Assembly: GCF_014650595.1 (NCBI RefSeq)
Contig: NZ_BMVG01000007.1
Location: 124,001-188,000, forward strand
Direction of reading: 5' to 3'
DNA from: Streptomyces alanosinicus
Lineage (GTDB): Bacteria > Actinomycetota > Actinomycetes > Streptomycetales > Streptomycetaceae
Length of the DNA stretch: 64,000 nt
The translations under genes and the position numbers were made by a program. Shown piece by piece: positions 42,283-50,289 of the stretch (its first letter is position 1; every line of letters begins with the position of its first letter). Under the pieces are notes generated by a model. It ran no database searches. It was given only the letters and a program-made list of their open reading frames with translations, and was not told the DNA's origin.

Positions 42283-43134
42283 TCACAGTTCCTTCGCCAG
42301 TCCGTGGATGAAGTCGCGTGAACGGCCGGGTTCGAGCGACACCGCTTCCAGCCTACGGAAGAGCGCGCGGAATCGGTTGAGTTGAGCTTCGCCGTCGATG
42401 AATCCGGTCCTGTGAGGTCCGTCCCGTACCACAGTGTCCAATTTGGGAACCGAGCCACCGGCGTACACCATGGCGCTTCCGGCTCCGCCGAAGTTGTCCA
42501 GGTCGAAGGGGATGACGCGCACGGTGACGTGGTCGGCTTCGGAAAGTTCCAGAAGTTTGGCGAGATGGGCCCGTGCTGCGGCGCGGTCTCCGACCCTGAT
42601 GCGCAGCGCCGCTTCGTGGATCAGAGCCTCGTACGGAATCGGGTCGGCGCGCTGGATGACGACCCTTCGCCTCATCCGGTGTTCGACCCACAGCTCCACC
42701 TCGCTCTTGGGGTGCTCCGGATTTAGGTACGAGAAGAGTCCACGGGCGTAGTCCTCGGTCTGGAGAAGACCTGGGACGTGCAGGAAGTCGACGTCCCACC
42801 GGTAGCTGGCGTGGTGCTCCAGCTCGGACAAGTCCAGGAACGGCGTCGACAGGCGACCTCGGAACTCCTCCCACCAGCCTCGCGTGCGGTCGGTCGCCAT
42901 GGTCACCAGAGCCTCGATGAGTGCGGGGTCCGAGCAGGCGTAATTGGCAGCGAGGCGGCGTAGCCGGTCCTCGCTCACGCCCGTGAACCCAGTCTCGATC
43001 TGGCTGATGTGGGGAGGACTCACTCCGAGCAGTCTCGCCGCCTCCCGCGCGCTGAAGCCTGCCGCGTCGCGGAGCCTGCGCAGCTCTGTCGCCAGGCGCA
43101 GCTGACGTGCCGTCGGCTCAGCTCTCAGCGCCAT
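42283..43134 (-). CDS. XRE-family regulator with DUF5753 domain
   Basis: 283 residues. HTH_31/XRE domain at the N-terminus (LRLATELRRLRDAAGFSARE, AARLLGVSPPHISQIETGFT) and a DUF5753 C-terminal domain (LLQTEDYARGLFSYLNPEHP; VRVIPFDLDNFGGAGSAMVY). The ATG at 43134 has GAGGTG six bases upstream, a better choice than the GTG at 43143. It resembles WhiJ-type developmental regulators that work with DUF397 proteins. It is divergent from a HATPase gene, the third member of the usual cluster. Confidence 0.92.
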   Translation of the reverse strand: MALRAEPTARQLRLATELRRLRDAAGFSAREAARLLGVSPPHISQIETGFTGVSEDRLRRLAANYACSDPALIEALVTMATDRTRGWWEEFRGRLSTPFLDLSELEHHASYRWDVDFLHVPGLLQTEDYARGLFSYLNPEHPKSEVELWVEHRMRRRVVIQRADPIPYEALIHEAALRIRVGDRAAARAHLAKLLELSEADHVTVRVIPFDLDNFGGAGSAMVYAGGSVPKLDTVVRDGPHRTGFIDGEAQLNRFRALFRRLEAVSLEPGRSRDFIHGLAKEL

Positions 43135-43339
43135 CGGCTGCACCTCTCAACATGTCGGTGAAATCAACTCGTTAGGGCGCCAGATTACGCGACCAGCTTG
43201 CGGTGCATTAACAATAAGCCCTACCGTCGGTGACGTACCGCACACGCAGCGGAAGCGCGCCGCTCCGTCGTGCCGTGACGGCTGCGGCAATGCCACCGTG
43301 TGCGCGAAATCCCCCTGACATCAACGGAGTTGATGACGC

Positions 43340-43756
43340 ATGCCCGAAATCGAAGCCTGGGACTACACGCTCTACGTTCCCAACGACCTGAGAGCGGTCA
43401 CGGTGTGCCGGCGCACGCTGCGGCTGATCCTGACCCTGCACGGGCTGGTCGGGATCGTGGATACCGCGGAGCTGCTGGCGGCGGAGTTGGTCTCCAATGC
43501 CGTGCGGCACACGAAGGGTCCGGCCGCGTTGCGGGTGCGTCGTACCCCGGAGGGCACCGTGTGGATCGGGGCGTGGGACACCGACCCCGCCCCGCCGGAC
43601 CCTCCCCGCCCGCTGGAGCAGGTGGCGGAGCTGGGGCTGGAGGACGGGCGGGGCCTGGGACTGGTGAAGGCCTGTTCGGAGTACTGGGGGTGGCAGCCTA
43701 CGGCCCGGTTCGGGGATCGGGGGAAGTACGTGTGGTGCGAACTTGCGGCGGCGTAG
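43340..43756 (+). CDS. RsbW-like ATP-binding protein of the XRE/DUF397 cluster
   Basis: 138-residue GHKL ATPase: LLAAELVSNAVRHTKGPAAL (N-box), GAWDTDP (D-box), DGRGLGLVKACSEYWGWQ (G-box) and GKYVWCEL at the end. These proteins accompany XRE/DUF397 pairs in Streptomyces and may control their activity; kinase activity is not proven. ATG at 43340; the 205-bp gap to the XRE gene holds the divergent promoters. Confidence 0.88.
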   Translation: MPEIEAWDYTLYVPNDLRAVTVCRRTLRLILTLHGLVGIVDTAELLAAELVSNAVRHTKGPAALRVRRTPEGTVWIGAWDTDPAPPDPPRPLEQVAELGLEDGRGLGLVKACSEYWGWQPTARFGDRGKYVWCELAAA

Positions 43757-43788
43757 CTCGTTGATCACCGTGATGGAAAGGAGAGCAG

Positions 43789-44697
43789 ATGGTCGGCTCG
43801 TCGCATGAGGCGTTACACCAGATCTTCCAGAAGGATCCGACGCTGCTGACGAAGGCGTTACAGAAGGTCCTGCACGTGCCCTTCCCCGAACCGAGGGAGA
43901 TCGCCGCGCTGAACGTGGACCTCACCGAGATCGAACCGGTCGAGCGCCGCGTGGACACGCTGCTGCGGGCGGAGACGGACGAGGGCACGTACCTGCTGGT
44001 CGTGGAGTCGCAGGGGAAGGTGGACGAGCGTAAGCGGGGCAGTTGGCCGTACTACCTGAGCTATCTGTACGAGAAGTACCGCTGCGAGCCCGTGCTCATC
44101 GTCATCACCCAGAGCAGCAGGACCGCCGAGTGGGCCTCGCGCCCGATCCGGTTCGGGTTCCGGGACTGGCACTCGTTGACGGTACGGCCCCTTGTCCTCG
44201 GTCCGGACAACGTGCCGGTGATCGCCGACGAGCGGCAGGCCGAGAAGGACGTACCTCTTGCGGTGCTCTCGGCCATGACGCACGGACGTGGCCCGCAGGC
44301 TCCGGCCATACTGGAATCGCTGGCAGCCGCCCTGCGGACCATTGACTCAGAGACCGCCGCGGTCTTCGTGCAGTTTGTCGACTCCTGCCTGGCCGACCCC
44401 CAGGCGAAGCAGATGTGGAAGGAACTGATGACGGCAATCCAGTACTTCTGGCGACACGAACTCGCCGAACAAGTGCGAGCGGAAGGCAGGGTGCAAGGCC
44501 TGGAGCAAGGCCGGGAGGAGGGCCGTATCGAGGATCGTAGGGAGATGATCCTTCGCATCCTGGAGTGGCGGGGAATACCGGTGGCAGATGGGGTCCGCGA
44601 GCGAGTCACCGCCTGTACGGACCTCGGACAACTGGAGGTCTGGGCCCAGCGAGCCGTACTCGCCACAGACGCGGCGGAGTTGTTCGACACGGAGTGA
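43789..44697 (+). CDS. Rpn-like PD-(D/E)XK nuclease family protein
   Basis: 302 residues. The N-terminal half matches recombination-promoting nuclease/putative transposase (Rpn, PDDEXK) proteins: VERRVDTLLRAETDEGTYLLVVESQGKVD supplies the Asp and the E-x-Q variant of the active site in separate parts, then WPYYLSYLYEKYRCEPVLIVI. The C-terminal quarter has a charged helix (VQGLEQGREEGRIEDRREMI) followed by a DUF4351-like segment (ILRILEWRGIPVADGVRERV). Rpn proteins of E. coli are DNA endonucleases that promote RecA-independent recombination; activity here is inferred. ATG with AAAGGAG. It is followed immediately by the branched palindromic element at 44711. Confidence 0.72.
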   Translation: MVGSSHEALHQIFQKDPTLLTKALQKVLHVPFPEPREIAALNVDLTEIEPVERRVDTLLRAETDEGTYLLVVESQGKVDERKRGSWPYYLSYLYEKYRCEPVLIVITQSSRTAEWASRPIRFGFRDWHSLTVRPLVLGPDNVPVIADERQAEKDVPLAVLSAMTHGRGPQAPAILESLAAALRTIDSETAAVFVQFVDSCLADPQAKQMWKELMTAIQYFWRHELAEQVRAEGRVQGLEQGREEGRIEDRREMILRILEWRGIPVADGVRERVTACTDLGQLEVWAQRAVLATDAAELFDTE

Positions 44698-44710
44698 GCA
44701 GGGGACCGTT

Positions 44711-44847
44711 GGGCCGCTCGCTTCTCGGTGATTGTCGGGCTTCCGCGAGGTGAGTCAAGGGCGCTGTGCGTCGCCTTCGGCGATGGCCCTCCGGGCCACC
44801 CTTGACACACCTCGCTCCAGCCCGGGGGAGAAGCGAGCGAGCGGCCC
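44711..44847. repeat. Branched (cloverleaf-like) palindromic element
   Basis: Nested inverted repeats. Outer arms GGGCCGCTCGCTTCTC (44711-44726) and its complement at 44828-44847, interrupted by an extra GAGC. Second arms GCGAGGTGAGTCAAGGG (44745-44761) and 44799-44815, 16 of 17 paired. Inside these lie two hairpins, TCGCC-ttc-GGCGA (44771-44783) and TGGCCC-tcc-GGGCCA (44784-44798). The element starts 14 bp after the Rpn-like gene. Confidence 0.88.
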
Positions 44848-45145
44848 GGAAGGGCGGTGGCCCTGGCCGGTACCGGGCCCTCGGTGAGCTGAGTCGCCAC
44901 TGTGGGGGTGGGGGCGCGGTCGCGTCTCGCATGCACGCCGGGTCGGTTCGGCGGTGCGCCACGGGTGGGAGGGCAGGGCAGGGTTGTGGGTCGTGGGGAA
45001 GGGATTGGCGGACTTGAGCCGGGTGGGGAAGGGGGATGGGGGCCTTCGGCGGGGGCCTCGGCGGTGAGGTCACCTGGCAGGTGGCGCATATCTGCCAGTC
45101 GGTCCCTTCGGGTGAAGGGGCTGGGTAGTCCGCGCCTGGGTGTGC
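44848..45145. other. Non-coding spacer with a hairpin
   Basis: No supported gene; G-rich, repetitive sequence. A hairpin CTGGCAG / CTGCCAG occurs at 45074-45098. Confidence 0.4.
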
Positions 45146-45179
45146 CGAAGGCCCGCGTCAGGGAAGACGCGGGCCTTCG
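45146..45179. terminator. Bidirectional terminator at the end of operon 2
   Basis: Perfect 14-bp stem CGAAGGCCCGCGTC / GACGCGGGCCTTCG with a 6-nt loop, followed by TTCC on the plus strand. It lies about 85 bp beyond the last gene of the leftward operon. Confidence 0.8.
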
Positions 45180-45265
45180 TTCCCTGGAAGCGGACGATCA
45201 GGGGCTCGGGTCAATAGGCCGGTGACAGTCCGTTCCGCGAGGGGCGGCTGACGGAAAGGGGTGTG

Positions 45266-46309
45266 TCAGGCCGCTGCCTCGGGGTCCTTGGCGAGGCGGG
45301 GGGCCGGGACCGTGTCCGCCGTCTCGGGGTAGTGGCATGCCGTGAGGTGGCCGGGCTTGTTGCCCTCGACCTGCACCAGCGTCGGTGCCTCCGTCGCGCA
45401 CTTCTCCGTCGCCTTCCAGCAGCGGGTGCGGAAGCGGCAGCCGGTGGGCGGGTTGATCGGGGACGGGACGTCGCCGGCCAGACGGATCCGCTCGCGCGGC
45501 TCCGCGTCCACCGTCGCCTCGGGCACGGCGGAGAGCAGAGCCCGGGTGTAGGGGTGGCGGGGGTTGCCGTACAGGTCCTCGCGGTCGGCGATCTCGACGA
45601 TCTTGCCGAGGTACATGACCGCGACGCGCTGCGAGAAGTGGCGGACGATCGCCAGGTCGTGGGCGATGAAGACGAACGCGATCCCCAGTTCCCGCTGGAC
45701 CTTCTGGAGGAGGTTCACCACCTGGGCCTGGATCGAGACGTCCAGGGCCGAGACCGGTTCGTCGGCGACGATCAGTTTCGGTTCCAGGGCGAGCGCACGG
45801 GCCACGCCGATGCGCTGGCGCTGGCCGCCGGAGAACTCGTGCGGGAAGCGGTTGAAGTGCTCCGGGTTGAGGCCGACGATCTCCAGGAGTTCACGGACGC
45901 GCTTCTCGCGGCCGCCCTCCGGGTTGATGTCGTTGATCTCCATCGGGCCGGAGATGATCTTGCCGACCGTCTGCCGCGGGTTCAGCGAGGCGTACGGGTC
46001 CTGGAAGATCATCTGGATCTCGGAGCGGATCGGCGCCAGACCCTTGCGGCCCGCGTGCGTGATGTCCTGCCCGCGGTAGGTGATCTTGCCGCCGGTCGGC
46101 TCCAGCAGACGGGTGATCAGCCGGCCCGTGGTCGACTTGCCGCAGCCGGACTCGCCGACCAGGCCGAGGCTCTCGCCCTCGGCCACCTGGAAGTCCAGGC
46201 CGTCGACCGCCTGCACCGCGCCGACCGTACGGCGGATGGGGAAGCCGCCCTTGATCGGGAAGTGTTTGGTGAGCCCGGAGACGTCCAGGAGGGGGTTCGT
46301 GTTGCTCAT
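45266..46309 (-). CDS. Oligopeptide ABC ATPase (DppF/OppF type), operon 2 gene 5
   Basis: 347 residues. Walker A GESGCGKST, Q-loop FQDPYASLNP, signature FSGGQRQRIGVA, Walker B LIVADEPVSALD, H-loop IAHDLAI, and the Cys-bearing extension (TGCRFRTRCWK ... EKCATEA ... TACHYPE). Over 146 central residues only two differ from the operon 1 counterpart (Ser/Ala after FQDPY; Val/Ile after HDLA). The flanking parts are much more different, consistent with a conversion tract. The ATG at 46309 fixes the start; the long open frame beyond it is read-through over the preceding ATPase gene. Spacing to that gene is 23 bp. Confidence 0.93.
   Translation of the reverse strand: MSNTNPLLDVSGLTKHFPIKGGFPIRRTVGAVQAVDGLDFQVAEGESLGLVGESGCGKSTTGRLITRLLEPTGGKITYRGQDITHAGRKGLAPIRSEIQMIFQDPYASLNPRQTVGKIISGPMEINDINPEGGREKRVRELLEIVGLNPEHFNRFPHEFSGGQRQRIGVARALALEPKLIVADEPVSALDVSIQAQVVNLLQKVQRELGIAFVFIAHDLAIVRHFSQRVAVMYLGKIVEIADREDLYGNPRHPYTRALLSAVPEATVDAEPRERIRLAGDVPSPINPPTGCRFRTRCWKATEKCATEAPTLVQVEGNKPGHLTACHYPETADTVPAPRLAKDPEAAA
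45599..46036 (-). repeat. Long inverted repeat, copy 2 (within operon 2 ATPase gene)
   Basis: Inverted match to 36582-37018, about 98% identical (9 differences counted), 8.6 kb away. It can pair with the first copy for recombination that would invert the island between them. Confidence 0.9.
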
Positions 46310-46332
46310 GGTGTGAAGTCCTCTGGGGTCCG

Positions 46333-47358
46333 TCAGTTGTGCCGGGTTGCGGCGAAGTCGGCGAAGAGGTCCCGCTTCTGGTCGGCGGTGAGGTGGCAGG
46401 CGGAGCCGCGGCCCTCGGCCACCTCCAGCGCCGGGCGCTCGGTCGAGCACAGACCGCCCGTGACCTTCTCGGTGAACCCGCAGCGCGGGTGGAAGCGGCA
46501 GCCGGACGGCGGGTTGAGCAGCGAGGGCGGGGAGCCGGGAATGGGGGAGAGCGGCACGTCGACCGCGCCGTCCAGACTCGGCATCGAGTTCAGCAGGCCC
46601 AGCGTGTAGGGGTGGTCCGGGGCGCTCAGCACCTGCTTCTTGGTGCCGCGCTCCACGCACCGGCCGCCGTACATCACCAGCACGTCGTCCGCGATGTCGG
46701 CGATGACACCGAGGTCGTGGGTGATGAAGATGATGGCGGTGCCGAACTCCTGCTGGAGGTCCTTCAGGAGGTCCATGATCTGGGCCTGGACCGTCACGTC
46801 GAGGGCCGTGGTCGGCTCGTCGGCGATCAGCAGCTCGGGGTCGCAGACCAGCGCCATGGCGATCATCGCGCGCTGGCGCATACCGCCGGAGAACTGGTGC
46901 GGATAGTCGTCCACGCGGATGTCGGGCTGCGGGATGCCGACGCGGCGCAGCATCTCGATCGCGCGGGCCCGCGCCTCCTTCTTGGAGACGCCGGTGTGCT
47001 TGCGGTACGTCTCGGCGATCTGTGCGCCGATCGTGTGGTACGGCGAGAGCGAGGCCAGCGCGTCCTGGAAGATCATGGACATCTTGTTGCCGCGCAGCTT
47101 CTCCAGCTCGGACTCGGAGGCGTGGATCAGCTCCTTGCCGTCGAGCAGGATCTCGCCGTCCATCGTGGTGTTCCGCGGGTCGTGCAGGCCCAGGATCGCC
47201 ATGTTGGTGACGGACTTGCCGGAGCCGGACTCGCCGACGATGCCGAGGGTCTTGCCCTTCTCCAGGTCGAACGACAGCCCGTCGACGGCCTTGACGACGC
47301 CGTCCTCGGTGGAGAAGTGGACCTTCAGGTCGCGCAGGGAGAGGAAGGGGGTGCTCAT
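46333..47358 (-). CDS. Oligopeptide ABC ATPase (DppD/OppD type), operon 2 gene 4
   Basis: 341 residues. Walker A GESGSGKS, Q-loop FQDALASLSP, signature FSGGMRQRAMIA, Walker B LLIADEPTTALD, H-loop ITHDLGV and the C-terminal Cys cluster (SGCRFHPRCGF ... GGLCSTE ... SACHLT). It is paralogous to the operon 1 gene 4 product, but their DNA has diverged at many third positions, in contrast to the neighbouring DppF-type pair. ATG with AGGAGAGA. Confidence 0.93.
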   Translation of the reverse strand: MSTPFLSLRDLKVHFSTEDGVVKAVDGLSFDLEKGKTLGIVGESGSGKSVTNMAILGLHDPRNTTMDGEILLDGKELIHASESELEKLRGNKMSMIFQDALASLSPYHTIGAQIAETYRKHTGVSKKEARARAIEMLRRVGIPQPDIRVDDYPHQFSGGMRQRAMIAMALVCDPELLIADEPTTALDVTVQAQIMDLLKDLQQEFGTAIIFITHDLGVIADIADDVLVMYGGRCVERGTKKQVLSAPDHPYTLGLLNSMPSLDGAVDVPLSPIPGSPPSLLNPPSGCRFHPRCGFTEKVTGGLCSTERPALEVAEGRGSACHLTADQKRDLFADFAATRHN

Positions 47359-47369
47359 GGTCTCTCTCC

Positions 47370-48350
47370 TTATGCGAGGCGCACGCGCGGGTCGACGAGG
47401 GCGTACACGGCGTCGACGATGATGTTGAAGATGACGATCGCGGCCGCGGCGACCAGGACGACACCGAGCAGCACCGGGAGGTCGTTGGTGCTGACCGCCT
47501 TCACCGAGAGCGCGCCGATGCCCTGGAGGCTGAAGGTGTACTCGGTGATGATCGCGCCGCCGAGCAGCTGGCCGAGGTCGAGGCCGAAAATGGTGATGAT
47601 CGGGCCCATCGCGCCGCGCCAGGCGAAGCGGAAGAACACCGTCCGGCGGGAGAGTCCCTTGGCACGCGCCGTCCGGACAAAGTCCTCGCTCAGCGACTCG
47701 ACCATCTGGGAGCGCGTCATACGCGTGTAGTTGGCGGTGAAGATCAGCGACAGCACCAGCCACGGCACCAGCAGACCGGTGAACCACTTGCCCGGATCCT
47801 CGGTGAACGGCGTGTAGTTGGCACGGTCCAGCAGGTGCAACTGGTCCACGAAGAGGTACGTGGCGAGGACACCGATGACGAAGATCTGCATCGAGGACGC
47901 GATCAGCGAGGCCGAGCTGGCGATCTTGTCGAGAGCCTTGCCCTGCTTCACCGCGGCCAGCATGCCCGTGCCGACACCGAAGATCAGGAAGACCACGGAG
48001 CTGCCGAGGGCCAGCGAGAGCGTGGTCGGGAAGCGGTCCTCGATGGTGGCAAGGACCGGCTCGCGGTTCTGGAACGAGTAGCCGAGGCACGGCGCGTCGC
48101 AGTGCCCGAAGGAGGTGTAGTCACGCCCCACGAACAGGCCCTTGAGCCAGTCCCAGTACTGCACGGGGAGCGAGTGGTCGATCCCCAGGTTCTTCTTCAC
48201 CAGGGCCAGGGTCTCAGGGGTGCAGACCTTGCCGCACGCGATGCGGGCGGGGTCGCGCGGAGCGGCGTAGAACAGGACGAACACCAGGGCGCTGATGATC
48301 AGCAGGATCACAGCGGCGCCGAGGGTCCGGCGGATGAGGAAGCGGAGCAT
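47370..48350 (-). CDS. Oligopeptide ABC permease (DppB/OppB type), operon 2 gene 3
   Basis: 326 residues, the same length as its operon 1 counterpart. First helix LIRRTLGAAVILLIISALVF, coupling motif RTARAKGLSRRTVFFRFAWR, ending IVDAVYALVDPRVRLA. The extracytoplasmic loop after helix 1 again holds two Cys pairs (CGKVC and CDAPC) that could form disulfides or contact the binding protein. Spacing to the next gene is 11 bp. Confidence 0.9.
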   Translation of the reverse strand: MLRFLIRRTLGAAVILLIISALVFVLFYAAPRDPARIACGKVCTPETLALVKKNLGIDHSLPVQYWDWLKGLFVGRDYTSFGHCDAPCLGYSFQNREPVLATIEDRFPTTLSLALGSSVVFLIFGVGTGMLAAVKQGKALDKIASSASLIASSMQIFVIGVLATYLFVDQLHLLDRANYTPFTEDPGKWFTGLLVPWLVLSLIFTANYTRMTRSQMVESLSEDFVRTARAKGLSRRTVFFRFAWRGAMGPIITIFGLDLGQLLGGAIITEYTFSLQGIGALSVKAVSTNDLPVLLGVVLVAAAAIVIFNIIVDAVYALVDPRVRLA

Positions 48351-48392
48351 GGCAGTTGGGTTTTCCTGACGGGATGCCGTAGGGGGTCAGAC

Positions 48393-48420
48393 GGCGGGGC
48401 GGCGTCGTGGCCGCCCCGCC
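48393..48420 (-). other. Intra-operon stem-loop after the binding-protein gene, operon 2
   Basis: Perfect 11-bp stem GGCGGGGCGGC / GCCGCCCCGCC with a 6-nt loop, between the binding-protein stop (48432) and the permease start (48350). It has the same position as the stem-loop at 34121-34159 in operon 1 but an unrelated sequence. Confidence 0.8.
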
Positions 48421-48431
48421 GGGGTCGTACG

Positions 48432-50213
48432 TCAGGCCTTCACGAAGGTCTTGTACAGCAGGGTCGAGGCGAACTGCGGGTCCATCTGGGCGCCGCCGAC
48501 CTTGGAACCGTGCAGGTAGTAACGGCGCTGGAAGGTCTCGGGGATGATCGGCGCGACCTCCTGCATGATCCGCTTGTCCAGCGCGGACCAGGCCTTGCCG
48601 GCCTCCTTCTGGTCGGGGATCACCGCGTTCTTCTTGATCCCCTCGTTGATCCAGCTGATGTTCGTCTGCGAGATGTTGTTCAAGCCGTTGCCGATGACCG
48701 CGCCGTCGAACAGCGGCTGGATCACGGTGAAGGCGGTCGGCCAGTCCGGGGACCAGCCGAACCACATCACGTCGTAGCTGTTGTTGATCTGCTGGATCTG
48801 GTCGTAGTACGTGGTCTGGTCGACCGGCTTCATGACCGGCGTGAACCCGGCCGCCTTCAGCGCGTTCTCGATGACGACCTTGGTCTTCATGTAGGTCGGG
48901 TCGTTCGGGAAGGCGTAGACGACCTTCGTGCCCAGCTTGCCGGCCTCCTTCAGGAGCGCCTTGGACTTCTCCGGGTCGCCCTGCGGCTTGGTGTTCTTGC
49001 CGTAGAGGTCGTACTTCTCGTACCCGATGAGGTCCGGGCTCATGATCGAGGTCGCGATCTCACCCGCGGTGGGGCCGCCGTAGATCTGCCGGATCTGCTG
49101 CAGCGGCCAGGCGTAGTTCAGGGCCTGGCGGACCTTCAGGTCGGTGACGCGCTTGGTGTTGATCGCGTAGTAGTACAGGCCGGTGAGGAGGCCGTTGAAG
49201 CTGCGCGCCTTCAGCTGCGGGTCGGTGAGCACCTTCTGGATGCGCTCGGCCGGGACTTCCTTGTAGATCGACACCGCGTACTGGTCGTTGCCCTGGTCCG
49301 CGATGAAGCGGTCGGTGGAGTCGAGGATGTTGATGCCGAAGGTGAACTCGAAGCTGTCCGGGTAGGCGTTGCGGATCGAGTCGGTCGCCGGGTCCCAGTT
49401 CTTGTTGCGGATCAGGACCATCGACTTGTCGGTCGTGTGGGCCTTGATCTTGTACGGACCGCAGGCGGCCGGCAGCTTGTCGTACTTCTCCTTGGTGTCC
49501 AGCTTCGGCGAGGTGGCGGCGTACGAGTGCATCCCCAGCGTGAAGTTGAAGTCCGGCTTGGGCTCGGCCAGGTGGAAGGTGATCGTGCGCTTCGCCTTGT
49601 CGGTGACGATCGAGTCGAGGTGCTTGCCCTTGTAGGGACCCTCGTAGGCGTCACGCCACTTGGCGCCCTTGCCGGTCAGCGCCAGCTGGACGTAGGTGGC
49701 GGACTCGGTGATGAACGGGGCCCACAGGCGCTCGATGCCGTGGCGCACGTCCTCGACGGTCAGCTCGCTGCCGTCCTCCCACTTCAGACCCTCCTTCAGC
49801 GTGAAGGTCCAGGTCTTGTTGTCCTTGGAGGCGGTGCCGGTGTCGGTGGCGAGGTCGCCGACCAGCGTCTGGTGACCCGCGGAGTCGGTCTTGTAGCCGG
49901 TCAGGCAGCGGTGCAGCAGCAGCGCGGCCGTGGAGTTGTACGCGTAGTAGATGCGCTGCGGGTCCAGGTGGGAGAAGTCCTGCGGCGACAGGCCGTAGAT
50001 CGTGCCGCCCTTCTTCGCACCGGGGATCTCCGGGGCCGGGCCGGTCGAGTCGGCCTTGGTGCCGATGGTGACCTTGGCGCCCGTGTAGGAGGTGGCACCG
50101 TCGGTCGGGGTGTTGCCGCCGCCCCCGCCGCCGCTGCTGCACGCGGACAGGAGCGTCGAGCCCGCGGCCGCGACAGAGGTGGCGATGACAAAGTTTCTGC
50201 GGGAGAGAGACAT
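48432..50213 (-). CDS. Oligopeptide-binding lipoprotein, operon 2 gene 2 (Tat-type signal)
   Basis: 593 residues. The N-terminus MSLSRRNFVIATSVAAAGST continues to LLSAC, combining a twin-arginine motif (SRRNF) with a lipobox, so export is probably by Tat followed by lipidation, unlike the Sec-type paralogue of operon 1. SBP_bac_5 features include DFSHLDPQRIYYAYNSTAAL, FTLKEGLKWEDGSELTVEDV, ACGPYKIKAH and the late segment IIPETFQRRYYLHGSKVGG. I chose the ATG at 50213 because it starts at the Tat motif; an upstream TTG would add nine residues. It is the best-expressed candidate of the operon given the following stem-loop. Confidence 0.9.
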   Translation of the reverse strand: MSLSRRNFVIATSVAAAGSTLLSACSSGGGGGGNTPTDGATSYTGAKVTIGTKADSTGPAPEIPGAKKGGTIYGLSPQDFSHLDPQRIYYAYNSTAALLLHRCLTGYKTDSAGHQTLVGDLATDTGTASKDNKTWTFTLKEGLKWEDGSELTVEDVRHGIERLWAPFITESATYVQLALTGKGAKWRDAYEGPYKGKHLDSIVTDKAKRTITFHLAEPKPDFNFTLGMHSYAATSPKLDTKEKYDKLPAACGPYKIKAHTTDKSMVLIRNKNWDPATDSIRNAYPDSFEFTFGINILDSTDRFIADQGNDQYAVSIYKEVPAERIQKVLTDPQLKARSFNGLLTGLYYYAINTKRVTDLKVRQALNYAWPLQQIRQIYGGPTAGEIATSIMSPDLIGYEKYDLYGKNTKPQGDPEKSKALLKEAGKLGTKVVYAFPNDPTYMKTKVVIENALKAAGFTPVMKPVDQTTYYDQIQQINNSYDVMWFGWSPDWPTAFTVIQPLFDGAVIGNGLNNISQTNISWINEGIKKNAVIPDQKEAGKAWSALDKRIMQEVAPIIPETFQRRYYLHGSKVGGAQMDPQFASTLLYKTFVKA

Positions 50214-50289
50214 GGCTGACCCGTTCGTAGTGGAGGACAAGAGGTGCTGTGAGCCCGGCCGGGCCCCGTCGCCCGGCCGGACTCGGAAC

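Noticed and set aside
44711..44847. tRNA-like cloverleaf as a tRNA gene
   Set aside because: No acceptor/CCA region, T-loop or anticodon arm consensus; the stems are too long for a tRNA.
45266..47464. A single 732-residue reading frame on the minus strand
   Set aside because: Only the last 347 residues are an ATPase. The first part is the wrong frame of the preceding ATPase gene and is Arg/Pro-rich without motifs.
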